The notes under the pieces: model-generated
The model's database searches: none
Told to the model about the DNA's origin: nothing
Seen by the model: only the letters and a program-made list of their open reading frames with translations
DNA from: Pyricularia pennisetigena
Lineage: Eukaryota; Ascomycota; Sordariomycetes; Magnaporthales; Pyriculariaceae
Length of the DNA stretch: 64,000 nt
Direction: 5' to 3'
Assembly (NCBI RefSeq): GCF_004337985.1
Contig: NC_043742.1
Span: forward strand, 3,520,176 to 3,584,175
In this document: piece by piece, positions 15,006 to 25,900 of the stretch
Position numbering within the stretch: the first letter of the stretch is position 1
Layout of the letters: every line of letters begins with the position of its first letter
Program-made: the position numbers and the translations under genes

Positions 15006-16524
15006 ATGGCTGCTCTCCCGTCCATTGGCGCCATGATGGATCGCGGGGGCGGCGGCAGTGAGGGGAGCAGTGTGGAGCCGAGTCGGAAGCGGCTGCGGGT
15101 GTCTCATGCGGTACGTCTTTTCCGGGATATTCGGGAGCTTGGGGGGGGTGGGGAGGTAGTATGTATGTGTGTGCGTGTGTGTGCGTGTGTGTCCATTTTG
15201 GGTGGACTGCTTTTGAGAATGGGGCTGCGCGGGGGGTCTTGGACAAGACCAGTTGCCTATACGGACGAGCAATGCTCTTTATCCCTTCTCCCTTCTCCAA
15301 CACACTTACATGCTCATACACACCCTTGACGGAAATCCCATCCCCCGAACCAATCAGCAACCCCCCAGAACTGACATCTCGCATGAATCTGACAGTGCGA
15401 TGTATGCAGAGCTCGCAAGATCCGATGCGACGGCAACACCCCCTGCGCGGCCTGCGCTGCGGCCGACTGCGACTGCACCTATGGCTCTGAGGCCAACTCG
15501 TGCGTAGTATTATCCCCGTGACGAGTATCAAAATTCGAATGTGGTTTGTGCTCTGTCTTGGTTTCGGTTCAGTTGCTTGATACTAACTCGGCGTTTTTTT
15601 TTTTCTCTCTCTCTCTTACTTCAGGAGGGGGAAGAGCGACCTCATCTTGGAGGGTGTCCTCAGGCTTGAGCGGATGTTGCAGGAGATAAATCTCGGATTG
15701 GTCAGTAAAGCGCGCCTACAAGATTGCATGAATGTGGAGATGAACGCATGGATATATCAGATGCAATACCGAGAAAAGTCTGGCTGACACAACCTTTCAA
15801 CCCGCAAAGTCGTCATCCCCAATCTCTCAGCACGCCACAGCCCAACAACTCCCTTTCTCCAGCCACCGCGCCGGCTCAATAGGCGGCAGCAGCAGCTTCT
15901 CGGGATCACCGCTCGCCGAGGTACACCTCAGCCCCTTTTCGCACCATGCCGTTCCGCACTCCACCTCATCGCAGCATCACCAACCCCAGCAGCAGCATCA
16001 GCCTCAGCACCAACAGCCATATCAATCACCCCCACCACTTCATCAGCGCCAGCCGCAGCAGCAGCAGCAGCAGCAACAACAACAACACCACCAACAGCTC
16101 ACGCCGACCGGCAGCAGCAGCGCAGCCGCGGAGCCGCACGGGCTGGGAAACGCCGGCAACAGCAACAGCCTCGAGAACGCCGTGCTGGACTCGATGCACA
16201 CGTCGACGACCGAGAGCATCCTGCAGTGGCCACACTTTGACGTCTTTCCGAGCCTGAGGCGCGACTACGTCTCCATCTTCACCCTGGAGCGGAGGAGGAG
16301 GAGGAGACCGCCCGGCGACAGAGGAGGCGCTTCGTCGCCGCCGCCGCGCGTGACGCCCGATGAAGTCAACCGCATCCTCGACTCGTTCCAGGGCGCCGTC
16401 AACCTCTGGTATCCGACCGCGTCGGTCGCGCAGCTGGAGCGGTGCAGGGCCAATGTGGTCGCCGAGGGCGTCGGGGGCGCGCCGTCGGGCTTGGAGCATG
16501 GAGAGAACGGGTACGAGGAGGGGG

Positions 16525-16569
<45 letters not shown>

Positions 16570-18011
16570 GCCATGGTGACCACGACCAAGACGACGACCA
16601 GCGCGCCGTCGACAGGTGTCTTGCGTCCCTTGTCATGGCGCTCGGCTGCGCCAGCCAGGTTGTGGCGGGCCTAGTAGACGGACACGTCCTCTCGGACGAC
16701 GAGGTACGCTTCCGACGGGCGCGGAGGAGGCTGGGTGACTTGTATTTTGACCAGGTTCTGAGGAGCATCCACGTGGTGCATACGGCTGTCGGGTCTGCAG
16801 CGACGCATTGCTTGTTTCTCGTTGGGTATGCTTCTTTCAACAGTCCACTCCTACAAAAGAAGGTTTAGCGTGTATGTATTTGCTGACCGTTGCTTGCTTA
16901 CTTACGTCTCTACTCGGGGGGTGCTTTTTTTTTTTTTTTTTTTTAGTCTGTACTTTGCCTTCTTGCGCAGGCCGCTGCAAGCCTGGGAGTACATCAACGC
17001 GGCGTCGGCGCGCTGTCTCCTGCTGCTCTCTTACCAGGCAGAAAACGACGAGGACGACGAGGATCAAGAGCGAATACGCCGGATATTTTGGTCATGTTAT
17101 ATTCTGGAGAGGCAAGTCTCGTACTTTTTTTATTCTTTTTCTTTTCACCACCCCCCCATCCCCAAGGCTGCTCCAGAAGAAATACTAACGATGCAGGATC
17201 GCAATGCAACAGCGACTATCTAGCCGAGCTCTCAGGCCTCCCACAGTCCGGAATCGCGCGTATCGAGTCGTCCATCCCGCTTCCCGGCAAGACCCCCTAC
17301 AAAACCCATCGTACGGCAATCGCGGCGGAGCAGTCTTCGCTTTACTTCCTCGCCTGCATTTCGATGCGCCGGCTCCTCAACCGCGTGCACCAGCTCCTGT
17401 ACGCCCGGGACACAGGGGCGTCCCTCGACACCAACCGTTTCCCCTACGTCGTGGCGGAACTGGACCACCAGCTCGAGGACTGGCGCGACGTGCTCCCGGC
17501 CGCCTTCGCCTTCACACTGGACGCGCGGCCCTGCAGCACCGAGCACGGCGGCTTCCTCCGCCAGCGCTACCTGACCTGCCGCAGCGTCATCTACCGGCCC
17601 TACCTCATGTGGATGCTCAGCGGCGCGCACGCCGACGACCCGTCGCTGGACCCGGGCGCCACGGCCCGCTGCCTCGACGCTTGTCTCCTGCACATGCTCA
17701 ACCTGCGCGGGTTCGGCCACACGGTCCTCGTCGACACGTGGATCTGCGCCCTGAGCATGGCCGGCGCCATGTGCCTGCTGCTAGCGGCGTGCCGCACCCC
17801 AGCCCTGCGCGACATGCTGCCGGCCGGCGACGTCCTGGCGTGCGGCCGTCACCTGCGTCGGCTGTTTGAGTCCTGGACGGCGGCCACGGGCGGTCCGAGG
17901 AGTCCGAGCGTCGAGCAGAGCGTCAGGATCATCGCCGAGGCGGACCGTTTCATAAGAGAGTTGTACGGTTCTGATGCGAGGGGACCTGACGGTGGCTGGG
18001 AGCGGCGCTGA
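15006..18011 (+). CDS. Zn(II)2Cys6 transcription factor with fungal-specific transcription factor domain
   Basis: Six exons by reconstruction: 15006-15110, 15396-15499, 15625-15700, 15810-16825, 16947-17111 and 17213-18011, encoding 754 residues. The basic stretch SRKRLRVSHA leads into the zinc cluster at about residues 36-62 with spacing C-x2-C-x6-C-x5-C-x2-C-x6-C (starts CDVCRARKIRC). It is followed by a short helix (SDLILEGVLRLERMLQEI) that may dimerise. Residues about 96-215 are Gln/Ser/Pro/His-rich with a poly-Gln run, and a 14-Asp run lies near 335-348. The middle homology domain follows, with FWSCYILERSDYLAELSGLP and SGIARIE. The fifth intron begins with GC, not GT: donor AG|GCAAGT at 17111/17112, branch TACTAAC at 17183, acceptor at 17212. 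Only this acceptor keeps the conserved frame. It lies immediately downstream of the beta-galactosidase, so it is a candidate regulator of that module. The DNA site is unknown. Confidence 0.88.
16051..16092 (+). repeat. CAG/CAA trinucleotide run encoding poly-Gln
   Basis: Within exon 4 of the transcription factor gene, CAG and CAA codons alternate with a few CAC codons and encode about ten Gln in succession. This is typical of fungal activator linkers and is likely to vary in length between strains. Confidence 0.85.
16527..16568 (+). repeat. (GAT)14 trinucleotide microsatellite encoding poly-Asp
   Basis: Fourteen identical GAT codons in a row in exon 4 of the transcription factor gene encode an acidic stretch between the Gln-rich region and the middle homology domain. 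A pure, uninterrupted codon run suggests recent slippage. Confidence 0.92.
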
Positions 18012-18308
18012 CAATGGGCGGAGAGATGAGCTGGCATGAGGCTGAAGTTGTGGAATTTCCGGTTGGGGTATCCATGTCTGCGTGCATGACCGGGGGTCAT
18101 GCACGGGGAAAGCCGAGACTGCTATTCTGGAGCAAGATTTTCCTTTGGCAGCATAAAAACGCTGATTCAGTTCAGCATTCGCAAAAGTCATAAACACAGC
18201 AAATCCCATGGACATGATTTGTTTCCCTCCCCCCACCCTTGTTCGCGCGTGTAGTCATTGGTCGAATTATTTTAGTCGCATAGAGATTTTCCCGTTCTTC
18301 TGCTGCTA

Positions 18309-19265
18309 CTATTCAGGAGCGATATCAGCACTCGTGTCAGCATCGTCAGGCATCGGCGGCACCGGTTTGGGTTCGATCTCCTTGTCCTCGGGGCCCGAGG
18401 CGCCGTAGAACCACTCGATGAAGCAGTGGGTGTCGGGAACAGGGCGCTCCTTGAGGTCGAAAAGGCGCGGCTTGACCGTGCTCCAGAAGAGGTCGGGCCT
18501 CAGGAGCATGAAGTCGCGAGCCCAGCGCGTGGTGGCGAAGCGCACCGTCTGGAGTGGGATGCAGGGCTGGCCGCCTTCCTCGTCCAGCGGGACGCCCTTT
18601 GTGCTGATGAGGATTGCCGAGTTGGCGGCGTCGACCATCTCGTAGACGGTGACGAGGTCCGCGACGTCGAGCCGGAAGCGGAACCATTTGCGGATGACCT
18701 CCTCCTCGCTGTCGCTGAGCAGCGAGGCCTGGTCGCCCGACACGGCGGTCCACCCGCCCTTTTCGCTTTCGAGGTGCCGCTCATTGACGCGCCGCATGGC
18801 GGACGTGGCCGGTATCGGCGTGTCCAGGCGCGCGTCGAGCAGCTCGCACAGCTGCGACACGGGCGTGGCCGTCGGCTGGGGTAGCGCCGCCTTTGAGGCC
18901 GGTGGTGCCTGGATGACCTCCTTCAAGGCGCCGGGTAGATAGGGCAGCACCTCGGGTCCCGGGGAGGAAGACGGCAGCATGGGTGGCTTCGCCGCCAACA
19001 AGGAGGTGCTCACGTCAGAAGCGTGGTCGGACCGGCGCGACCTGATGCGCCGGTGGTCATTCCGCCGCAGCGTCCGGCAGAGCACCGAGTATTCGACGTT
19101 CCACTTTGTGCTCAGCTCCCGTCGCGTCGTCATTGTTTTCCTGCCCGTGCGGATCAGTTCGTCCCATTCTTTCTTGGCGAGCGCACAGCGGACGCTGAGC
19201 CTCCTTAGCTCGGGCGACTGTTGCTGGCCGGCCTCCAATGAGACGGTCGAATCGGCATCCGTCAT
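18309..19265 (-). CDS. hypothetical protein, 318 residues
   Basis: Single-exon minus-strand gene that I do not recognise. The frame is uninterrupted and amino-acid usage looks like real protein. Residues about 24-80 are basic and helical (RRLSVRCALAKKEWDEL to RRNDHRRIRSRRSDH). Residues 95-150 are Pro/Ala-rich. A more ordered part at about 170-300 contains SDSEEEVIRKWFRFRLDVADL, WARDFMLLRPDLFW and CFIEWFYGASG. There is no signal peptide or membrane segment. The basic N-terminal part could bind nucleic acid, but no named fold is evident. It converges on the transcription factor gene, whose stop lies 298 bp away. A (GT)20 tract lies about 40 bp upstream of its ATG. Confidence 0.65.
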   Translation of the reverse strand: MTDADSTVSLEAGQQQSPELRRLSVRCALAKKEWDELIRTGRKTMTTRRELSTKWNVEYSVLCRTLRRNDHRRIRSRRSDHASDVSTSLLAAKPPMLPSSSPGPEVLPYLPGALKEVIQAPPASKAALPQPTATPVSQLCELLDARLDTPIPATSAMRRVNERHLESEKGGWTAVSGDQASLLSDSEEEVIRKWFRFRLDVADLVTVYEMVDAANSAILISTKGVPLDEEGGQPCIPLQTVRFATTRWARDFMLLRPDLFWSTVKPRLFDLKERPVPDTHCFIEWFYGASGPEDKEIEPKPVPPMPDDADTSADIAPE

Positions 19266-19303
19266 GTTTGGGGGGGTTTTTGTGTCGACTCCTGGGACCT
19301 GTT

Positions 19304-19304
<1 letters not shown>

Positions 19305-19344
<40 letters not shown>
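19305..19344. repeat. (GT)20 dinucleotide microsatellite
   Basis: Pure GT repeat of about 40 bp. It lies just upstream of the minus-strand hypothetical gene that starts at 19265, so it is in its leader or proximal promoter and could affect expression if its length varies. Confidence 0.92.
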
Positions 19345-19346
<2 letters not shown>

Positions 19347-19708
19347 TGTAATGTTTCAGCCACTATTTTTATGAGTGGCTCTTTTTTTGTTTTATGGTTG
19401 TTTTCTTTTTCCTCCAAACCCGAAATTTGCTGGGGACAAGAGAGCATTTTGACTTTTACAGCCAAATTGGCTGCTAACCATCACGTGACGATACCTTGCC
19501 TGGGGTACCTCGTGTTTACTGGGCCGAATTGACGGTTAGGGGTAAGCATGAAGTTCAAAATAGTCAAGACTTTAATGCTTAGATTAAGTATCAATTATTG
19601 TACTTGCACGACTCGACCATCAAAACAAAAGAAAGCTGTAAAAAACCAAAAAAAAAAAAAAAGCTGCGGTCGCTCATCAATCGCTTTCATGACAAAATCT
19701 CGCCTCAT

Positions 19709-19990
19709 TTAACACCGCCTCCTGCCGCCGCCCATCATCGAGCCCAGCATGCCACCACCTGAGCGCCGGCCGCCCATGCCTCCTCCGTGCATGCCTCCTC
19801 CGTGCATACCTCCTCCGTGCATGCCTCCACCGTGCATGCCGCCTCCATGGCGGTGTCCACCCATCATGCCGCCGCCGCCGCCCATCATACCACCGCCTCC
19901 GTGGTGGTGGTGATGCCGGGTCTCTTGTACAACTACAGGGCGTGCGCCGTAGCCGCCGCCGCCAGTGCGTCTTCTGCTTCCGAAGCACAT
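19709..19990 (-). CDS. small Gly/Met/His-rich repeat protein, 93 residues
   Basis: Single-exon minus-strand gene. The ATG chosen at 19990 has A at -3 and begins MCFGSRRRTGGGGYG, an opening I associate with short fungal proteins of unknown function. A run of five His follows (ETRHHHHHGGGG), then MMGG units and about five GGGMH pentapeptides. The end is Arg-rich (GRRRC). A longer in-frame start at 20086 would add a Thr-rich leader that looks like translated leader sequence. The composition suggests a flexible metal-binding or self-associating protein (His and Met are ligands for nickel, copper or zinc). No enzyme motif, signal peptide or membrane span is visible. Function is unknown and metal binding is inference. 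Confidence 0.65.
   Translation of the reverse strand: MCFGSRRRTGGGGYGARPVVVQETRHHHHHGGGGMMGGGGGMMGGHRHGGGMHGGGMHGGGMHGGGMHGGGMGGRRSGGGMLGSMMGGGRRRC
19775..19846. repeat. 15 bp coding tandem repeat, about 4.8 units
   Basis: Units of the form CATGCCTCCTCCGTG occur at 19775, 19790, 19805 (one substitution) and 19820 (one substitution), with a partial unit from 19835. On the minus strand they encode the GGGMH pentapeptides of the small repeat protein. Near-identity of the units points to recent expansion. Confidence 0.9.
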
Positions 19991-21934
19991 TGTGACTGGT
20001 AGGTTTTTTGTTGTTGTTGTGTTGGTGTAAGTTGTTTTTGTAGTTTCGATTGGGTCACTAGTGGTTGTGACTCTTCCGTTTGGCAAAAAGGTGGTTGTTT
20101 TGTTGTCTTTTGAGAAAGTTGTAGTTTGCTCTTGGCCTTATAAGTCTGGTGGGCCGAATATTTTGATATTTGGGAAAGGCTCGCCCTATTGTAATGTTGT
20201 ATGTGTTTTGAGATGAGATGGTCTTCATTCATTCCCCGACGATGGAGTGAAGAAATCAGCAACACTTATAGATCTCGGTGAGCACCGAGTCTCTTCCCCC
20301 TCCAGGACGCCCCAATGACGCCCAACCTCCACAGCTAGATCACTTGGCATACGTTGTCTCCAGAAAGGGTTCGCCTGCCAAAATCGGCCGGGCCAGATCT
20401 TCAAACGTCATGATGCCGTAGGCCGACTTGGCATTGACCGGCGGGGAGCTGACTGACTGAGAAACAAAAAAGGTAGCTACCAACAGCCCTCGAAGTGTGC
20501 AAAGACCGCAAGCCGGGGGCGCAATGGGTAACGGGCGGCAGTGCGGCATCGGGTCTGCAGATAAGACCCTTGAGGATTGACGCTTTTCGCTGTCGCTTAA
20601 AGTAAGGGACCAGGCCCACAATGCCGTCAGTCAAGACCAGCCAAGAACGAATGCCGCGCGGTCCAGTCGCCTCGCTCCCGGCTGGATGACGCCCACGCAC
20701 GAGACCTTTGCTTCATCTACCCAAGATAAATTTTTTTTGTTGCGTACTATTCTTAGCACCACGTTTGCTTGCATTGGGGAGTCATTGTGGCAACTTGACG
20801 CCACAACGAGCCACTTCTGCCTCCGCCTCCATTCGTAACCTGCTCAGAATACGGAGTAATTCTCCACAGATACCTTTCTACTTACTCAAAGTAGAGAACC
20901 AAGGTGATTAGGTCTACGTACTTTGGAATACGTCAGCAACGTCACATGGGGGGTTTTTTTTTTCCTGAGTGATTGCTCATGATATTCAACCTTCTTATCA
21001 AGAGGATCAAAGGCAGGACTGCACCAGCACGCCCCCACTACTGTCCTCTACGCCTTTTGACCTTGATTCGATGGTTGAAACTGCCCGTGTTGCCCCATTG
21101 TTCCGCTCAAGATTATACTTTTTCGTTCATCTTGACCTAAATTTTCCAATATGCGGCAATGGTTGCGACGAACGAGCAAGTCTTGTAACTGGTAAAGATG
21201 TTAGTGCGCTTGGGGCTAGTACGCGGGGAGACCTGACGTCATCTTCCGGTAAAGAAGAAGGGTTAGGGTCAGGGCCAGGAAACCATCTGTACCCCGGCCC
21301 AAGCTACCTTACTTCCTGTGCTTGTGGGCTGTCATTAGGGAGCAACCACATGCTAGATTTGTGCTAGGACCCTGCGACACATAACAAGCATTGGTCTGAA
21401 TGGGCCAAAGTGCTTCATCTGGACTGGATACTATTAATTACAGTACGCCATGTTCAGGGAGAAAAAGCGGACGAGCTGTGGTGTGTGGTGGCACCAACCA
21501 GGAAAAAAAAAAGCGCCTGGTCATGACATCATCGCATCCAGTTCCCAAAACAACGCGAACAGCTTCTGCACAGCTCGCGCTATGTTTCGCCCCGAAAATT
21601 CACCAACGCCCATATTCACCTGCGTCTGGTTTTGCATATCGAACAAGTTGGATCTGAATTTTGCGCTGCTTGGCTTTCCTTGTGCATATGGTTCCGGGGC
21701 CCAGATCTCTTCCCGTACACGCCGCCCCTCCACGAGCTTTATGGGCTAGCTATATACCGACAGTAGATCCACCCAATGTCTAGCAAACAACCCCAGCAAT
21801 AATAAATCAAAGATTTCTATCCCCCTTTCCAAGAAATCTCCAGAAAGTCCCCAAGAACTCCCATCCATTAGCCAAATAGTTCCGCACGAAAAGCTCCCCC
21901 CTACTCTTCCCCCCCCCCCGAAACCCAAAAGAAC
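19991..21934. other. intergenic spacer
   Basis: The first few hundred bases should hold the leader and promoter of the minus-strand repeat-protein gene, and the last few hundred the leader of the membrane-protein gene at 21935. The latter is pyrimidine-rich with a run of ten C just before the ATG. Open frames between them are short, overlap on both strands and have no recognisable motif. Confidence 0.5.
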
Positions 21935-22549
21935 ATGGGCTTCCTTACAGTCATCCTCGCCATAATAACGGGGGCCATCTCCGCCACAGCCCTCTTCATC
22001 TCAGTCTCGTCCATCCCGAGGCTGCGCAAATACGAAGAGAAGGCCGAGAAGGCCGCCGAGTGGAGCAACATTGCCGAGGAGCGGCTTTGGAGCACGAGGT
22101 ATACGGTCGGTGCCGGCGTCGTGGCTGTAAGTCCTTTTTATATATGTTAACGAATCATCCCTCCTCCTGCATGGCTACCCTTTTCATGCCAATCAAATCC
22201 AGGGTGTCAGGGTCTGTTTATCCTGGAAACAAACTGGTCTTCATTACGAATTACGAACTGACACAAATACACAAAAAAGGCTCTCATATCACTCATCTCA
22301 GCCCTCAACCTCGTCTTCCTCGCCAAGGCAGGCTGGTCCGTCAGCCAGCCCATCTGGGCCGCGCTCTTGGCGGTGGGTACAAGATACACTGCCGTTTACG
22401 TGCACGACTTTTGGGTCAAAAAGCACAAGATACCAATGATGGACGCATACAATGATGCCATATCGGAGCAGAAGAACGTCAGCGGCATGCTGGACGTGGT
22501 TGCCGCCGGCTGGCTTACTATCGCGCTCTTGAGGCTGTTGACCCTGTAA
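21935..22549 (+). CDS. small integral membrane protein, 153 residues, function unknown
   Basis: Two exons, 21935-22126 and 22280-22549, separated by a 153 bp intron with a GTAAGT donor and AG|GCT acceptor. The N-terminus (MGFLTVILAIITGAISATAL) is a strong hydrophobic segment followed by a charged amphipathic stretch (RLRKYEEKAEKAAEW). Further hydrophobic segments occur at about residues 58-85, 90-107 and 135-152. Joining the exons is supported because it completes a continuous second membrane segment (VVAALISLISALNLVFLA). The family is not recognised. Four short spans and its small size would fit an endoplasmic reticulum or mitochondrial membrane protein, but location is not determined. Confidence 0.7.
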
Positions 22550-22921
22550 TTTTAGGATCCGTAAGGATAAATGGGTTTTATAGTTCAAGATGCCGACAAC
22601 AATGGTTGCAATTGAGACAACTAGATACCAGCTCAAAGAAAATACGCACCCTTTGGCGAGGTGCGTATTAGAGACTAAGTGAAAAAAAAGATACATCAGA
22701 AAAAAGAATATGTGTAAAGAATGTTAGAAATGAAAATTTGAGGGAGGAAATCTTTTTTTTTTTCCTGTCCCTTGTGCATGTTCAAATTCCAGGACGCGAA
22801 TGTTGAATCCGCTCTCAACGTCTCTTCCAGAACCAAAAGCCCCTTATACCATGGGCCTAGATAGCTTCAGTGTTGCGACTGCAGCTATAATCTGCAACTA
22901 TATGCTCGTTTTGCAGCCTCG
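22550..22921. other. convergent intergenic region
   Basis: Short spacer between the convergent membrane-protein gene and the ATPase gene, so it should hold two 3' UTRs. It contains T-rich and A-rich stretches and no recognisable coding frame. Confidence 0.5.
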
Positions 22922-25900
22922 TTAGACCTGAGCCTCAGCTGTCGGCAAAGGTAGTGCGGCGTCGGTCCGCTGTTGCAAGCCAAGACCAAGCTTGCGCTTG
23001 ATCGCTTTCCAAACCTCAACCAGACCAACGTATGCAGCGAAGCACGCAAACACAACACCCCACTCCCATCCGATAGAATCGTGCTTGAAGATCAGACGGT
23101 TGACGTAAGGGATGTAAATGACTGGGAACATAATGACAAAACCAGCCATGACCGACCAGAAGAGGAAGCGGTTGTGCCAAACCGTCTTGAAAATGGCCGT
23201 AGGTCCGTGCCATCCACGCTCCGGGTTCATGTTGAAGAGAGATCGCGTGAAGTGCTTCACCTCCCACGAGGTGACGAGCAACAGGATGGTCAGGGTGGCA
23301 TACGTGGTTGAGCGTGCGCGGAAAACCACGCCACACGTCTCATTGAAGCCGTCGTTGCAACCATGACCCAGGCCATGCTCCCCAGGCATGCCGTAAGCGA
23401 CTGAGGTGAAAGCGGCCAGGCAAAGGCCTCCCATAAGAACGCCGTATATCATCTTGTCGCGGATCAGATCCCAAGTGAAGACACCGACACGAAGATCGTG
23501 CGGCGGTCTAGTCAAGATATCGGGTTGCTTCTCTTCGATACCCAGACCCAGAGCCAAAAAGGATGAGGTAATAAGGTTGACCCAGAGAATTTCAATGGGG
23601 GACAGGGGGAAGATGGAAACACCGGATGCATCCTTGAAGGACAAGCCGATGAGCAGGAGGATGACCTGAGAGATGTTGGAAATGAGAAGATGCAGGATAA
23701 ACTAGCTGCCATGTTAGTCTTTTTTTTTTTTCTACTTGCAATTTTGTACGTCCGTGGCTATTGCTTACCTTCTGAATATTGTCAAACAGTCTTCTACCTT
23801 CCTCGATTGCAGTAACAATGGAAGCAAAGTTGTCGTCGGTAAGAACCATGTCAGCTGCTTCCTTGGCAACGTCGCTACCGCGCTCACCCATGGCGATACC
23901 GACGTCTGCAATCTTGAGAGCGGGCGAGTCGTTGACACCGTCACCCGTCATGACACAAAAAGCCTTGCGGCGATGCATGGCCTCCAACATACGAACTTTG
24001 GTGGTGGGGCTACAACGGGCGAGAACAAGCGGGAGTTTGGTCAAATGATCGACTTCTGCGTCGGACAAGGCGTCAAACTTGGCAGCAGCCATCACAGCGT
24101 GGCTAGGAAGCGGGTCCATATCGTGAGACAGGATGCCGACTTCGTACGCGATGGCAGTGGCAGTCTTGATGTGATCACCCGTGACCATGTGCACCGAGAT
24201 GCCGGCCTCGCGACACTTCTGTACCGCGCCGAGAGTCTCGACACGGGGTGGATCGTACAATCCAGCGAGGCCAAGGAAGTGCAGATTGCATTCAGCCTGA
24301 GGTCGCTCGGAAAGTTGTACATCAGGTCCAACAGCCTTGCTAGCAACGCAGAGAACTCGGAGGCCCTGCGATGCCAGTTCGTCGGCCTTGGCAATGATTT
24401 CCTGCTTCACATCGTCCGAGTCCTGGAGAAGGGGCAAAAGAGTCTCAACGGCACCCTTGGTGTAGACCGAGCGAAGATTAGACTTTCTCGTCTCGTAAAC
24501 GACACTCATGAGCTTGCACGACGAGTCGAACGGGAACTCAGCAACCATGCGGCGCTGATCTTGCTGCATGAGATCGACCTTGCCCTTGCCGAAGCGCATG
24601 GCAAAGACTTGCAGCGCAATTTCGGTAGGTTCACCGACCGCAGTCCAGTTGCCAGGGGAGGAAAGGGTAGCCGTAGCAGTTGTGACGGAGCCATTGTCCG
24701 TCTCGTTAGCTTTGCCATCTGAGACGGTTGCATTGTTGCAGAGAGCTATCGACTCGCAAAAGTGAGTAAAGGCCGAAGACTGGATTGCTTCGGCAGCCTT
24801 CTCTTGGTCAACCGCCTCCCTGACCTTGACTGTGCCGCTAGTGGGATCGTGAGAGTCCGTAGTACCCTCAACCGATGCCGTTGTTCCATTAGGGAGCCAG
24901 ATCTTGCGAGTGATCATACGACCCTGGGTTAGTGTTCCAGTCTTGTCAGAGCAAATGTTGGTGACACCTCCTACGGCCTCGAGGGCAGACATCTTGCGAA
25001 CAATGACGTTGCCGCTAGCCATGGCCTTGGTGCCGACCGCCATTGTAATGGTCAACACCGCAATGAGCGACTCGGGAATAACGGCCACTCCGACGCAGAT
25101 GCCGTAGATGAGTACCTGCTCGCCAACCTGCCATTTGCTGACTGAGAAGACGATGACGACGAGCAAGAGGGCGAGACCGAAGAGGAGCAGAGCAAACTTG
25201 CTCAGCTTCACCTGTAGGGGTGTTCCTTCGAAGCCTAGGAGGCGACGAACGCCGCGCTTGAGGCGTATCAGGGTACGAGCAAAGAAAGTCTTGTCATTTG
25301 CCGAGTCCTTCTTGTTTCGCAACATGTCGGCAATTTTGCCCACTTCTGTGTGCATGCCAGTGGCGACGACGATTCCGGTACCGCGACCACGTGTCACTGT
25401 GGCCGCAGAGTACACCATGTTCGAGCGGTCGCCGAGAGGCACATCGGCCTCGTCGAGGACAGCCTCGGGGTGTTTGCTGATTGGAACAGACTCGCCGGTA
25501 AGAAGGGCCTCGTCGGTGGACAAGTTGATACCACTGACCAGGCGAAGGTCGGCAGGGATGACATCGCCGACACTGATCATGACCAGGTCGCCCTTGACGA
25601 GCATCTCGGCCTTGATCGTTTCAATCTGTCCATTGCGAACCACCTTACAGGTTGGGGCGGACAGGGCATACAGAGACTGGATTGTCTTTTCTGCTTTGTA
25701 GTCTTGAACAAGTCTGCAGTTGGAAAGGTGTCAGTGACTTTGAATTATTATGGGCTTGGAATAAACAATGTGGCTTGTGTGGCAAAATGGCAAAATACGC
25801 TGGCGGCCGTTTTATTCTTGTTCGTCAACCAATGACAGCAAATAGACTGAACACATGGCAAACACATGCTCAACCGTTGGCGCCCAACGGCCGGACTGAA

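Noticed and set aside
17191..17196. Nearer acceptor (GCAG) for the last intron of the transcription factor gene
   Set aside because: It lies only about ten bases after the branch point and shifts the frame away from the conserved SDYLAELSGLP block.
23736..24722. Plus-strand 328-codon frame opposite the P-type ATPase
   Set aside because: Antisense to conserved ATPase motifs (KGA, TGDGVND) and has no domain of its own.
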